Part shown: in pieces, positions 13,744-27,139 of the stretch | How positions within the stretch are numbered: the first letter of the stretch is position 1 | Layout of the letters: each line of letters opens with the position of its first letter | Assembly: GCA_002900995.3 (NCBI GenBank) | Contig: CM035312.1 | Coordinates: 992,001-1,056,000, forward strand | Origin: Ganoderma boninense | Lineage: Eukaryota; Basidiomycota; Agaricomycetes; Polyporales; Polyporaceae | Direction of reading: 5' to 3' | Length of the DNA stretch: 64,000 nucleotides | Notes under the pieces: generated by a model | Databases searched by the model: none | Told to the model about the DNA's origin: nothing | The model's input: the letters and a program-made list of their open reading frames with translations, nothing else | Translations under genes and position numbers: made by a program

Positions 13744-16700
13744 GTTTGATCGGACGTGTTTCGGGTCTTCTGTTCACCAGATCCGTCGAGGCAGTCTTGA
13801 ACCCACCGAGGGCGACAATGACTCGGGCGGCACAATGCGATATCGGCCGGACAAGGCGGGAAGAGCAAAGATGGGATTCTACGCGCATCGCAGCCGGCAG
13901 CTCCGGTGCTTAAGTAGCTGGGGCTTAGAGCAACGCAGGGTGGTATGAGGCGCTCCGTCCGCGATCACTGACACTGGATCTCCATACAAGATTTGATGAC
14001 GGAGCGTGAGCAGGCGAGTGCACAGCCTGCGGCCCGATGATTGCTCGAGCGACCAGGTCAGTGGTCACCATGGCTTTCTCAACTCCGATCGTACTTGTCC
14101 TTTCAGCGTCCTACTTCAGCCCACGGTCGCGCCCACTATACGTAGGTTTTGATGTGCGTAGGCACCAGATGACGAGCGCACAGCGGGTATGCAACCACGC
14201 TCGCCATCGGGTTGCGCTCATCCAGTCCAGGTGACGGCGATGGTGGCGTTGTTTTGAATCGGGCGCTGCGCCTCCACAGAGATATGTTTGCATTGTTGCA
14301 GACTGTCAGGTGGGTGGATCCGGGTTGTCCTGCGGTGCATCATTGAGTAAATTATCTGATACTTGGCGAGAATGGCGGCACTTGAACAGCGACGTAAACA
14401 TTGTCGCTGCTGATTGGCCGCGGCTTTGGACAACTGTCTGGACGAAGGTATCCAGACAAGACTAGACCATTCAAGCATTTGGGGGGAATGTTCAGTATGA
14501 CTACGGCTAGTGTGGTGGATGTGCTCACTGATTGGGTATAGTCGAGAAACTTACCTTGGTTGGCGAAGTGGTGGCTGCTTATTAGCGTTGGCGGGTGCGG
14601 ATGCCAGTGGGTGCCTGAGACAAGGAGCGCTAGATCTCTCCGTCGCAGGCCCCGGGATAGGCGCCCATCGCTTTCTTCTCAACCGCCATGTCAGAGCCCA
14701 CTGATGACGCCCACTGACGGACCTTCTGCTCACTCTGCTGCTCAGGTCTGCAGGAACAAGAAGACGAAACTCAAAGTTGGCAGCAGTCTCCAAGGGTTTG
14801 TGGTCTGTGGGGATAAATTGAAGGTGAGATCAAGGGTTTTCTGGGACTCGGAATGAAGTTGTCTGCGGAGAGAGTCTGAAACGCGACGGTTGCAGAACGC
14901 GGCCCAGGCGGTGGACATATTAGATAAGTATTACAACCAACATGTGTCGGATGCGAGAGGAGGCCGAAACGGGTGAAGAGCGCATGTCAGGGTCCCCTTA
15001 CGCCGGTCATTCAAGCTCGCCCTAACATGAACCACATTCGTAACTTTATCACATGGGGTTATCGCAAGTTTGTGCCTTGCATGCGTCTGCGCTCACCGGA
15101 ATAGCGTACTCATGGCCGTAGTCTTGCGATATATCAGCTGATGGGATGGTCAGACCGTCAGACCGACTACACTTCGCGATCGACTCTCGCGCCATCTCGG
15201 TTCCACCCAACGCGTACATGTTGGAACTCCTGTCGGCGCGGGCACACCCTCAGAGTAAAGTACAGACGGTCAATAAATAGCGACTTCATAGAAAAAACTC
15301 ATACGAATGCTAACGCCCATGCGAATGCAGATGGAAGACTTTTAGCTCAATAGCTCAACACGATAGCGACAACTCACGATAGCGGCAACTCTACAGTAGA
15401 TACTATCGCTTCCGGCTCTGTTCGCGATGCATCGGAACTGCCCAATTTGACTAGCAAAAGCTCCCAAGTTCTCAGGCGTGCCTCCTAGCCTCTGCACCGT
15501 ACTCGGGCCACTGCCTCGTACGTCATACGCTGCGCCAAACAGGTGAGGCCAGTCATTTCTCTTTTGTTTTCCGACCTCCCAACCCCATGTGAGCACTACT
15601 TATATAGTTCAGACATGGCCCTGATTGAAATCAATTTTACCCGCTAGTTGGTCTCCATCCGCATCCGACACCGGCTAGACCTCGGTCTGAAGAATATGGA
15701 AATCCTCTGCGATGTTCAGGTCTCGTATGCCATGACTTATGGTGGCCGGTTCGCCTCTCGCCAGTGCTGCGCGCTTCTCACCCGACGGCATGGGAAGTTA
15801 TAACACCGGTTCTACTCGCGTCGGGCCTGTCGACCGGCCGTGTTGGATAGCATTCCCTCACAAGGGGCTTGGCTGCATGCCGTCACACACGCCTTCGCGA
15901 CATGTTCGCTTCTGGACTTGAAAGCGGACACGCCGCGCCGCGCCGAGTCCTACAAGGTAGCTCATTTGCACCGACGCGGCTCCTTGAACTGCTGACAGGA
16001 GACGTGTGGAGGGGTGTCTAGGGCCCTTGGCTAGCACGAGACGTCTTCTTTCACAGGTTTCCCTCTATCGGTCACCACTGCGGGGCTACAATCAGCGCAT
16101 TGCTGCCGCGACGCAGAAGCTGGCGACATGTTCAGCGTGCAGAATGGTAAGTCTATCTCTTCTCTGTTAGCTTATCTCTGGGGTACTAATAAACTCGCGT
16201 CGTGGGTATGAACTGTTGGCTATTGTGGCATGCCTCGATGGTTGGGCCGGTATCAGGCATGATGGGACCTCGATCGGTATGTCTTCCAAGCATGGTGTGC
16301 TGGCTGACGGTGCTTGCAAGTTTTAAGTTCGCCACAGCTGGGTGCTAGCTGCGTCCTGACCGCGATGCTGGAGAGTATGAGCAAGGAGCTGTATTGAAGA
16401 CAGCCGCACGATCGCCGTATTGGATCATGGTGGTGACGATATTGATGCGAGTCTCTATAGCAAGCACAGTAAGAAATGACCCAGAACATGCCCATATCGT
16501 CACGCAAACGTGGTAATCACTGTCATCCATGGTGTCAGCAATTATATCCTATGTCCTTGGCCTCGGCAAACTACTAGAAGGCACGATGTATGCGGCATAT
16601 CGTCAGGACTCGCCCACATCCCCGACCAAACCCGTGGTTCAATCACAGCAAGTTTTGCTTGAAGTAACCGGGTGTACGCGTACCAAAGTGCTTCTCGTCT

Positions 16701-17423
16701 CATTAATCAAGGCGTAGGGTCCCGTTAGGTGGATTTATTTCCAGGCATATCATCTGTGCCGTCGTGACTGACTATTGATCGATATTCTATCTGTGTAGAG
16801 GAGCGAACGTAGAAGCGCGTCATACTGAGGAACGACCTGCGACGCTCTTCCATTGGTGCAACCGATTCGCTCTTCCCCCATGGGGGCTGGTATTTTCGAC
16901 AATTCCTGGAACCATATGATCCAAAATGTTCTGCAATCATGCTGTCTTCACCCGTCATTCGCGCAACGTCTCGGACACAGTAACAGGCTCCACAAACCTG
17001 ACCGTCATACGGCGGTGGCGTGAGTCTCGAGGTATATGGTTTTAAGCTATTCACAACCCTTAGAGCATTGCACGTGCTGAGTTCGATCTCGGGGGTACAC
17101 AGCCGGCACGTATCCCATCTCTAAGTCCTACTTACCCGCAGCGCTTGTGCTGAGGTGCTGACCCACGGCCGTATGCGCATCCCGGAGCGCCCAGAAGGCC
17201 CAATGCATACTACCATACACGCAGGCATGCATACAACCTTCTGGTCCCGTGTTATACGGTTCTGACGCCCTCTCTCGGGTGGGGTGATACACCTGTCGTA
17301 GATGCTCGAGTTCCAAACGTGCTTCCAGAGGGCGTCACCTCGATCGGCTGCGCGCAGTCATACGACATTGAATGCATCTCCAATGGGGCCGGAAGTATCC
17401 AAGCTGCGGACTTAGTCCTCTCG
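13744..17423. other. Long stretch without a supported gene
   Basis: Between the G alpha start and the MFS promoter only short frames occur, with stops on all frames and no recognisable domain, transposase or reverse transcriptase motif. No tRNA signature was found. It may hold regulatory sequence, a decayed element or an unrecognised non-coding RNA. Confidence 0.35.
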
Positions 17424-17430
17424 TATAAAT
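17424..17430 (+). promoter_or_regulatory. TATA box of MFS transporter gene
   Basis: TATAAAT lies 59 nt upstream of the candidate ATG at 17489. The spacing fits a transcription start near 17455 and favours 17489 over the later in-frame ATG at 17705. Confidence 0.45.
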
Positions 17431-17488
17431 TGCGGAAGGCAGGGGGACGCTTCTGGCCTGTGCCATCCCCTTGAACGGTCCTGCCCTC

Positions 17489-20359
17489 ATGAGGATATAC
17501 GCGCCACGACCTCCAACGACGTTTACGACGCCCCGTACGACTCGCACGAACTCGGCCTCTGCCAAGACGACTTCGCCCTTCAGCACGACATCTACTCGCT
17601 CGAGCACGCCCTCGGACTACTCGAGCAGCACGCCTTCTAGCACGACCCCGTTCCGAAACCCGCCCTCGAAACCGATTATTCAAGAAACACCAAAAAAGAT
17701 CACCATGGACTTCCCCACTTTCATCCCGACACCTCTCTCGCATCCCGCTCGCCACACAGCGAACAGTGTCCCCGCGAACGATGCCGTCAATGCTGTTCAG
17801 CGGGACAGTATGGACATTACCCTTCACGGGTGTCTCAACGTATCCACAGCGGGAAGCACCATCCGACCGAGCACTGACACTAGACTCGAGTTCAAGAGGA
17901 CAAGCTTCGATTCGGACCTCATCTCGGAAAAGGAGCTTCAAAAGTCCGAGTTCACCAACTCTAAGCAGTTCTCCGTCAGCTTCGCGGATGGAGAGCGGGA
18001 AAACCCGAAGGCAAGTCAGAGTCCAATGCAGCGACTTGAACGAAGTCCTGACTCGCGGTGGTTATAGAATTGGCCTAGGTGGTACAAATGGTGCCTGACG
18101 GTGTTCACGGGGATCCTTAGCTTTGTCGCGTAAGTGCTACTTTACATCGTCATCGGGAACACCCCATGCTGAGTGCTATGTATCGGAGCTTAGGGCTTTT
18201 GCGACGACGGCTCCCGTTGGTTTCGCGAAGGACATTCGCATGAGATTCGACCTTAGTCAAGAACTTTTTGTTATCACGGTCTCACTCTTCATCTTGGGCT
18301 CCTTCTTCGGACTTCTGATCTGGGGCCCCCTCTCCGAAATGGTCAGTACCGTACCGCTTTCCTCCTAGCAGTTCAAGGCTGATACTAGTCAACCTCATGC
18401 AGTACGGGCGGAGACCAATCTTGATCTCCAGCTTTGTTGGATTTACGGTACGCATCCATCGAATTTGGGCCTAGACGAGTTTTGAAAGATGTCAACCTCA
18501 GGCTTTCCAAATCGCGGGTTCCGTTGCCCCGAACCTCGGCGCGATTGCCGCCTTCAGGCTGTTAGCTGGCACCTTTGCGGCTGCGAGCCATCCTATTGCT
18601 CCGTGCGTGCTTCTCCCAATGAATTTACTCTTTGAGGCATCATAACATTCTTTGTCCAGTGCCATCATCGCCGATATGTTCGTAGACTGAGTTTCACGAC
18701 GTGTTCCTGTTATTCACCATTGTGCGACATAGTTGGGACCCAGTGGCTAGGGAGAAGGCGCTCATGATCACGGGCCTTTCTCCCTTCCTTGGAGCTATGA
18801 TGTGCGCCATCCCATTTTTCGCTCTATTCTCCGCTTATCAAGAGTCATTAGCGGGCCTATTATCACCGGCTACATGGCTGCTGCGGGCACAGCATGGGAG
18901 TGGTCTTTCTGGATGATTGCATTGGTGGTCAGTCCAGCCCCATTTGAGGACTTAAGAGCTAGTTTTGGCCTCACAAATGTCTCCTCCTGAAGTCAGGGAC
19001 ATGTACCCTGATCCTCATCATGACCTATGAAGAAACCTGCGCGTATGTGTCTTTCATTCTGTCTTTTCTTGCCCAGGTTCTGATAGCACACAGGCCGATC
19101 ATCCTTGCCCGCAAGGCGGCGCGATTGCGGAAGGAGACCAAGGACCCTCGCTTCAAAGCCCCTCTAGAGCTGGTGCAGAAGCCGACGCAGTGCGGACGGC
19201 TTCGCGAGACCCTTGCCAAACCTTTCATCATCCTCATCTGCGAACCGATGTTGATCGCTATTGCACTCTACATGGCTGTGAGTAACCAGCTCTATGGCGG
19301 GGTGCTGCCGCTAAAAACTCCCTTGCAAGTTCATCACCGGTTGCCAATCTATCCTCTTTGAGGCATACCGCGTGGTTTATGAACAGGGCTACGGACTCTC
19401 CTGTGAGTTTATCTGTCGCATTGGCACCACTTGTTCCTCACGGTTCACAATGTCAATGCTAGGCTCCCTTGCTTGGCTTCCTGTCATCGCCGGTCTCCTC
19501 TTTGCAGCAGGACTGGTAATCGTCGACGTATATTTTACATTCCGAAAGTTAAAAGCTGACAAAACCTCTGTCCTGCCCTAGTACCTTTTCGTGATCCAAC
19601 CTGGATATGAGCGAAAGGCCAAGCTGCATGCGCCAAGCCCAGTTCCTCCAGAAAGACGGCTCGCTATGGCGGTCTGGTCTGCCCCTTTCTTCGCCGTCAC
19701 CTTCTTCTGGTTTGGGTATGCGCATCCCCGTTGAACTGAAAGGTTGCTTCGCATGTCTCAAATTCTGGCTTCGATAGGTGGACGTCGTTCCCTAACATCA
19801 GCTATTGGGCGCCATTGATGTCCGGTTTCCTCATGGGCATCACGCTGCTCCTGCTGCAGGTGTGTCAACGACAGATGACCCCCATTCCAGCGTACATACT
19901 CACTCACGTCACTGCTACAGGTCTCGTTAGTGAACTACGTCATTGGTACGTCTCTCTGTACCAACGCCTAAATGAGGAGGCCAACAACTGTGATAATTAG
20001 ACGTGTACTCCTTCGCCGCCGCAAGCGCACTCTCATCCTGCCTCGTCCTACCAAGCATCTTCGGTACCCTGTTCCTGGTGAGCCTCCAACGCATTCGGTG
20101 GCATCTGTATAGCCGCTGATCTTGGGTTTGGCTTGGCCAGATGTTCTCCCCGCAGATATTCAACGCTCTCGACCCTCGATGGGTCGCGACGATAGTCGGG
20201 TGCATTGCGGTCGTCGGGATCCTCATCCCATTCGCCCTCAAGAGGTAAGTGAACGTCGATAGAGAACTCGTTTCGCACCACGAACTCAATTGCGCCAATA
20301 GATACGGACCGGGTCTCCGCGCAAAGTCGCGATACACCGAGCCGGTTAGGATTATTTAG
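17489..20359 (+). CDS. MFS drug/proton antiporter (DHA1-like)
   Basis: About twelve exons on the plus strand give a 12-TM transporter ending at TAG 20357-20359. The N-terminal cytosolic tail is Ser/Thr-rich and ends ENPKNWPRWYKWCLTVF, the usual DHA1 entry into TM1. Motif A is rebuilt as GPLSEMYGRRP across an intron. TM4-5, a central loop APIILARKAARLRKETKD and TM7-12 follow. The end is KRYGPGLRAKSRYTEPVRII. The family exports drugs, polyamines or weak acids across the plasma membrane. The start could be ATG 17489 (supported by the TATA box) or ATG 17705 with a stronger Kozak context. The first intron (18011-18067) uses a GC donor. Every exon can be joined in phase, so the gene looks intact. 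A second member lies at 60335-62845. Confidence 0.88.
18011..18067 (+). other. GC-AG intron in MFS gene
   Basis: The exon ends CCGAAG and the intron begins GCAAGT, the canonical context for GC donors. A CTGAC branch lies about 20 nt before TATAG. Only this join gives NPK-NWPRWYKW in phase 0; the nearby GTCAGA donor would shift the frame. Confidence 0.7.
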
Positions 20360-21272
20360 CCGTACCCTCAGCGAGGACGTACGGGACGCGCTTGCAGCCA
20401 TCCGATATTCGTGTAACAGTAGGACCCAGAATACATTCAACTTGATCGTCATCGTAGCGCGCACGGATATGTATGGCAGGAAGTCAGCGAGAAGACACTG
20501 GACAGCAGGAGGGAGAGACACAGGGGGAGAGACAGAGATGGAGAGAGGAAGAGAGGACGATAATGGATACTTGTGTATGGAATGCGATGAGAGAGAGGTA
20601 GGGGCCATGCAAGAAGGGAAGATTAAGGTACCGACATGGAAACACACTGACAACACAGAGGAGGAAAACACGAAAATGTAAAGCCCATGCGCTCAAACAT
20701 GGCAGGCGCAGCGCGTTGAGATATGAAGCCCTAGACCGACGCGGCCCTGGAATGTACCAATGAATATGTGTACGGTTGAGGTAGAAGTACAGGGCCTCGC
20801 ATGCGGCCCCGAGGAGGAAGAATCGCGAAGTCGGTTTGCGAAGATTATGGTGCGTGTCATGGGGTGTCATGGAAGATTGCGGGTGTGAGGAGAACGGGAA
20901 CGGGAACGGGAACAGGGACAGGGATATTGGTGGAACAGATGGGACACGAGGCGGCGTGATGTGCGTGTGCGGGGAATGGGGCGTAACTGTGCGTGGGAGA
21001 GAGCCTGGGATGAGGATACAAGCGGACTTAGGAGGAGACAGGAGAACAGCAGAGAGCATAAAGAAAGAATATACGGATAGTGAGCGCAATATGTACGACT
21101 CGTATGAGCTGTCCCAGAGGGAACACAGAAACAAAGAAACGCTGCAAAGGTTGGGATATAGTGCTACTTTGATCCGAGAGCCTGAGGAACAAGACCAAAG
21201 GACAAGGGACGAAGCGCGGAGGCTCTAATGAAACGGCACGTATACGGCCAAGACTGTCCGTGTATCGTAGGA
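20360..21272. other. Convergent intergenic region with GA-rich low complexity
   Basis: Between the stops of the MFS and LARP1-like genes. 20500-21070 is purine-rich on the plus strand, with a short GGGAAC minisatellite near 20890-20930. Long frames here are products of the low complexity. It probably supplies both 3' UTRs. Confidence 0.4.
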
Positions 21273-24200
21273 TCAGAGAACGAAGACAACGTCCTCCTCG
21301 TCTTCGTCCTCGCCATCATGATTTTGGTTGACATCCTCAATTTGACTCTGTGCAGCAGTAGGTAGCACGAACTGCTGCCACTGCAGCGTGCGGACGTGCC
21401 CGCTCCGGACCTCAACCATGGACGAGAGCGCCAAAACCTCCGTGACGAGCTGCACGTCCGCCGTCAAGTTCAGCACCCTGTTGAAGGACGCAATGAGCGA
21501 GATCGGGATCCATCCACGGGCGTCCATCTGCATACGTTGACGTCAACACAAACATGCACCCAGCAAAACATAATACACAACACAATCAGCTTACCTGCTG
21601 GCGAAGGAAGAAGTCCTGCGCCAAGTTCTGCGGGCTAAGATAGTACTCGAGCTGACCAAGCAAGTAATACCTCGTCGAATCGAGGGGGAAGCCGACGTTC
21701 GACTGGGGCATGGGGAACGGCACGCTGGGTGAGCTCGCAGTGACCCCAGGCGGGGGCGGTGGCAGCGGCGCGTACGGATACCCTTCGAATGCCTGGGGGA
21801 TGTACGTCGCCAACGGAGCAGGCGCCATAGGTTGCGCGTAGTACCCGTTGACTTCTTGCTGCTGAGGTGGCTGCTGTGCCGGGGCAACGTACGCCTGCTG
21901 GCGACTCGGCTGGTTGCTATATGCGCCGCGAGAGAAGGAGCGGTTCTGATAACCGCGCCCGCCGTAGCCTCCAGGCAGACCCCTGCCTCTCCGCCCGCTG
22001 TAGCCACCACGCTCTCCTCTTTCGTACCCGTACCCGCCTTGACTATACGATCCCCGTCTCGGCCGACCGCCGAAATGTTGTTCACGCTCGCCCTGGTAGT
22101 CCCGGCCCCCACGGTATGGCCTGTCTTCACGCGGTGCAGGGGCAGGTGCTTGGGTATATACCGGGGCCCCACCGCGCCCGAACCCGAACCCGTAGTCGCG
22201 CACTTCCCAGTCGTCCTCGACAGCAGAGTGTGGTTGTCGCGGAGGAGGAGCATACGTGGACGGCGACGAGGCAGAAGGGATGCCATTGACCGGTCCGCCA
22301 GGGGTGACAACAGATGGAATGAATGGGGGCGCACCAGCATACGGCAGCCCCATGGGTACGAAGTTCGCACCAGGGACCCCCGCGGCACCGGGGACCGAGG
22401 GATCGACGACTAGGGGCGGTGCTGAGGGTGGGGAGAACTCACTCTGCGGATCCGCGACACCTTCAGTCTGCCTGGTCGTCCCGAACTCCCACTTCGTCTC
22501 CGGAAGAGGGTCCGTCACATGGATGATCTTCGCCGCCTCTGCAAGTGCTGCCACAGGATCCTCTGCGGCAGCTGGTTCTGCTCCACTCCTTCCTGCGATC
22601 GGATACTCCGCCTGTGCAGATGTCGACGCAGCTGGGCCCTTCGAGTGTGTACGTGAGCGTATCCGTGAAGGGGTAGGCTCGCCCGGCGCGACGCCGATCA
22701 GCAAGCCGGAGGGCACCTTCGTGACGTCCTGCTGTTCCTTCTCCTTCTCCTCGTTATATGCTGCGGCAATGCCAGCCTGCATGGGAGTCGGCACGACTCC
22801 CTGACCCCCAGAGACGTCGAGTCCAAGCGCTGCGCCCTCGGGCACACTGCCCAGCATCGGCGACGGGCGAGTGGGGCTGGGGCTCTTGCTCGTGCCTTCC
22901 GCGCCCGCGCCGATGCTCCCGAAGCTGAGTTCGCGCGTGCGCCTCCCGCGCTCGCGCTCCTCTCCCTGGCCTTGCGCCTGCCCCTGAGCGTGCCGGTTGA
23001 TCTCCGAGGGGGGTGGGAGCGCGAATCCCACGTCCCGGTAGCCTGCGACGGCATCGGACTCGTTCGGGGGTGGTGGGCGCGCGAGCATCGTGGGCGGTGG
23101 TACGCCGTCGCTCTGTTGCGGGTACATCATGGGCGATACGGACATGGCTTGCGGCGGTGGTGCGCCAGGAGGGGGCCAGTACACATACGTCTGGCCGTAG
23201 CCATAACCGTAAGGCGGGTACATGGGATAGGGAGGCGTGCCGTAACCAGACATATGCATAGGCGGAGGCATACCTGGCTGTCCCTGGTAGCCCATGGGAG
23301 GTAGCGGGTAGGGGTTGTTGGCCGGAGAACCAGCAGGACGAGGGGAATGATACGGAGAAACGCCCAACGGAGGTCCGTGCGGCGGGTGATAGTATGCAGC
23401 GTGTGGGTTCAGGTCTGCAGTTACAGAGATAGCAGAATCGGGGATGGCACTGAGTACCGCAGGTTGGGTCTGCGTGACGTTCGTGTTGACGTAAGGTCGC
23501 AGTCCGACGCCAGGAATGAATTCTGCAGGCAGTGGTTGAGGCTGCGCGAATGCAGATGGCGAGTTCGTGGCCGACGAGCGCAAGCTTCGGTTCACGAAGA
23601 TGGGCCCGACAGATTCGTCAGGTAAACGTCGCCCACCACCCCGTATGCTTGCGTGTCGAGGACTGGATTGAACACTTCCTGTCCGGCTTTGCGCCTGTGA
23701 ATGTGAAACCGATCCCGTATGCGATGGCGTCTGCCTACGACCCGCCGCCGAATGCGTCCGACTTTGCTGCTGGGACCCCTGTCCAGATGATGAGGATGTC
23801 GCACCCGACGGACCGCCTGGCTGGCGAGGATTGCTGTTGTGGGGGCGCGGTCTTGCATGGTGGTTACGCTGTCCCTCAAACTGAAGCTCCTCAGGGGCAG
23901 GTACCCACTTCGGCTTCTCGCCTGCAGGGCGAAACACAATATGCGCATCGACAGTGTACCAACAGAGAAGTCGTCAGCGGCTGCTTCCGGATTGCGAGGA
24001 CAGGTGCGAAGAATGACAGACATGATGGTAGATGACACGGCAAAAGCTTGATAGAAAAGAACTGACGTACTCTTTCTTGACCCTTGTCCAGAAGACGTTT
24101 CTCTCTCATGCCCCCTCTCTTCCTCAGTAGTCTCCTTCGTCCTTCCCTCTCCACGGCCATTGTTAACATTCGCTGGCAATGCGGCTGCGTGGCCCACTTC

Positions 24201-24965
24201 TGGCCAGTTCTCGGCGTCGTCGATCGTAGGTGGCGTCACTGTGGAGGGCGGTGTCGAGTTGAGGATGGATGGTGACCGACCTGGCTTGACCACGAATGGG
24301 TCGTCGAATTCGCTGGATGTAACAGCATGCCCATTTGTGCTCACGGGAGCCATAGTCGGCGAAGACTTGAGAGATATATTGGTAGAGGGACTGGTGGAGG
24401 GCGCTGCGGAGACATCCAGACTGGACGGTGGCGGAGACGACAGCGAGGAAGCAGCAGCGAGACTTGCGCTCATCGACGACGATGACGGCTGGGCAGGTTG
24501 TGCTGGCCGTGACTGAGTGAGGGCACGAGTAGCGGCCATTTGTTCCTTGCGCTTGTTCCAGACATTAACCGGGGGTGCGGAGGACAGCTTTTGTGCGATA
24601 CCTGAGGGCGGAACCGAGGATAGAGAGTCATTGTGGTGGTTTACGTCACCATTAGGTTTGAGGTCAGATGAGAGGTCTGCTGAGGGAGGGGAGGATGACT
24701 TGGAAAAGGTGGCCGAGGTAGGTATTCGAGGATCCGCGACGGGTGGTCCGGGAGGGGATGGTCTTGAGGGATTGGACGGGGATGGGTTCGAACGGGAGGC
24801 AGAGGTGGGAGAGGGAGCTTGAGCTATTGAGGACGTACCCTGGGAGGAAGAACGAGAGAGAGGCTGTTGAGGGGCGGAAGGCCTGGCATTTTGTTGGGCC
24901 TTCCTCGCGCGGTCTGCGTAAGACAGAGGAGGGTTGGCTGGAGCCAACGGGGCAGGCGACACCAT
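21273..24965 (-). CDS. LARP1/Sro9-type La-motif RNA-binding protein
   Basis: Three exons (24071-24965, 21595-23921, 21273-21527) join in phase to 1158 aa. The N-terminus has PLSYADRARKAQQ, then a long Ser/Pro low-complexity stretch with NVWNKRKEQMA and ENWPEVG, both characteristic of fungal LARP1/Sro9/Slf1 proteins. Exon 2 adds KPKWVPAPEELQF, long Pro/Tyr/Gly stretches and an RGG-type cluster around residues ~900-960. The La motif at the C-terminus spans the last intron (YYLLGQLEYYLSPQNLAQDF, then DARGWIPISLIASFNRVLNL). An acidic tail ends the protein. Such proteins bind mRNA, including poly(A) or 5' ends, and control translation in the cytoplasm. ATG 24965 opens the conserved N-terminus. The La motif has no following RRM, as in the LARP1 branch. 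Confidence 0.9.
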
Positions 24966-25460
24966 GTGTTTTTCAGATGCAGATGAGACTGCGAGAGGAG
25001 AGATCCGAGTACCAGGTGCGGCAGGAATAGATGAGCAAGGCAGAAAGGAGTTTGGAGGACGAAGCGGGAGGAAGAGTGGTAATCGATTGCTAGTGTCTCT
25101 TTGGCGCGACGAGAGGAGGGGGGGTTCGGAGAGAGACTGGAGGGTGTTGGGGGTGCGCAACGAATGCGAGAGGAAGAAAAATAGGGAGCGACGAGTTAGA
25201 GACTGGCCGCAGGTGATGGCTGGGGGCAAGGCAGAACGAGTCGACACGCCGCCAGGATTTTGCTGTGTGCCGCTTCGGCGCTCACGTAACTGCACAGGCG
25301 TCTCCCGTTCCGGCTGTGGCCCTCATAGCTTGGTCCGTCCACACCTCCATCGTCTTTCCTCGTTTTCCTGTCTATCCTCGAATATCCATCTCATCTACAG
25401 GCGAAACATGCTTTGGCGTAGGATATCCACTACAGCTGAGGCATATCCCTCTCCCTCACC

Positions 25461-26055
25461 ATGCTGAGTAGCCTCTTCGGGGAGGAACCGACGAAGGCGC
25501 CAACTCAATCGGATCTGTTATCCAAGCTACTGTAAGTATCTCAAGCACCCAATCAAAACGAGGGGTGGATTTGGATGCCCAGAGACCCCCGAATACCAGT
25601 AGAAGGCGTATGTTGTAATACTTCAAATTTCCAGGATCAACTCTAGGCCGCTCGATAGTTCCAACAGGCTTACAATCGGGGGTCCTCGGAAATCTGCCTA
25701 TTATACGCGTACGACATCCGCAACAGAGAGCAACAGTAGTCAGAGTATCAGTTGCAAACGCTGTGTACGCGAGTGGGGCAGCTGGGATACGGCCTTGGAG
25801 AGCTGGTTCTACGGGCGTCTTCCGCTAATATTAAGGTTGATCGCGACCCGTCGTGGTCATGTGCATGTCACGGTAACGCGCCGACATTCAAGCGAGCTTG
25901 GACTTGAAGTTGGCTGGAGTCTGACCGCGACCAACACCATCCTCACCCGACCACAACTGCCAGCACTCCCCGCGCAGAGACAGTGTCCGTCTCTCACTGC
26001 CGTAATTACGATTATCGATGGCAGCTCAGGGCGAAATAGTGCCATACGCTATTGA
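25461..26055 (+). CDS. Small spliced hypothetical protein
   Basis: ATG 25461 starts a 71-nt exon ending at a good GTAAGT donor (25532). An acceptor at 25634 continues the same frame, open to TGA at 26053-26055, for 163 aa. The start reads LSSLFGEEPTKAPTQSDLL. The remainder is Ser/Thr/Arg-rich with a few Cys. It is head-to-head with the LARP1-like gene, sharing a ~500-bp promoter. No domain is recognised. The second exon has weak coding character, so it could be a fragment of a longer or decayed gene. Confidence 0.4.
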
Positions 26056-27139
26056 ACCATGACGGCTTCCTCGGCTCGGGCTGCTTAGTGTGTTCTATGG
26101 TACACCACTGGTGTGGACAATTTCGCGGGTGTTATGTTAGCCCGGGAGATTGCGCACGGTCTATGCGATAGTGTCATTTCAATCGCGGGCTCAAGGTCGT
26201 CGACAAGGTTTAGGAATGCAGTGGACTGTGGCCAAGTTCCCTAAAAGGACCGAGAGAACCGGATGTCCAGGCAGGCGGCTTTCCGGCATTCTTCGCATCC
26301 AGCCGCCAGTCTACATCTTACGACATCCCGCGCAGGTCCAAACAACGTGCAGGTGTGTAACCAAGATCGCACACTACATTCTGTGCTCCGTGGCTAACAC
26401 GGCGCCACACCTCCTTGCACTCCATCGCCACACTGTCCGATTCCAAATCCCTACCATTTTTCGAGATACCCTTCGTATTCAAATCGAGCCAAGCGCACAA
26501 CACCGAACAAGAAGGCTCGTTTGGTGAGTTGCTGGCATGTGTATGACGACAGCTATCAAACATCACTAGTGAGTACAGAGTGACTCCTCCTGGTAGCGGT
26601 ACAGTCGGAGCCGCTTCTCATTTCCAACAGTTTTGTGCAGATTGCTAAGTAAGACAGGTACGCAACGCCATTCGTCGTCCTGGTTCACGAAAGGAACTTT
26701 ACACATTCTGCGTGTTATGGTGCGCCCTTTCCTACTGCAGGTGCGGGTTTGTGCTTGGTAGGTTTGCGCCGCAAGGCAACCTCTAATCTACCTCAAACTC
26801 ATTCCCCTCTTCTCTCCTCTAATCCCTCGCCGTTCCCAGAAAGGGAAGGCGGCTTTCACATGCTTGCCCTTGCACTAACTCCGACTCGACGGCATACATC
26901 GGTCCCCACAGGGTCGCCGTACTTAAGTAAGTACAAGTGATGGCGGTCTCAGATTCTTCATTACAAAGCATTCCGGGTTACGTTGCAATAGCGTGGCCGG
27001 CTGGCAACGGCACCTCCGATATGGAGTCCAGGCATGCTGCAACGTCCCACGCGAGTCGCAACTGGAGCTCCACAAAAAGGCCCGGCGCGAAGTCGACCAT
27101 GCATCTTCCAGCCACCCGTGCACCGGCCCCGTCGCGAAC
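26056..27139. other. Intergenic region upstream of SDR gene
   Basis: Only short frames without family character. The final 100 bp before 27140 are GC-rich leader sequence of the dehydrogenase gene; frames extending upstream of 27140 use non-ATG starts. Confidence 0.35.

Noticed and set aside
20442..21228. Long frames over the GA-rich region on both strands
   Set aside because: Low-complexity purine tract with a GGGAAC minisatellite; frames lack stops by composition only.
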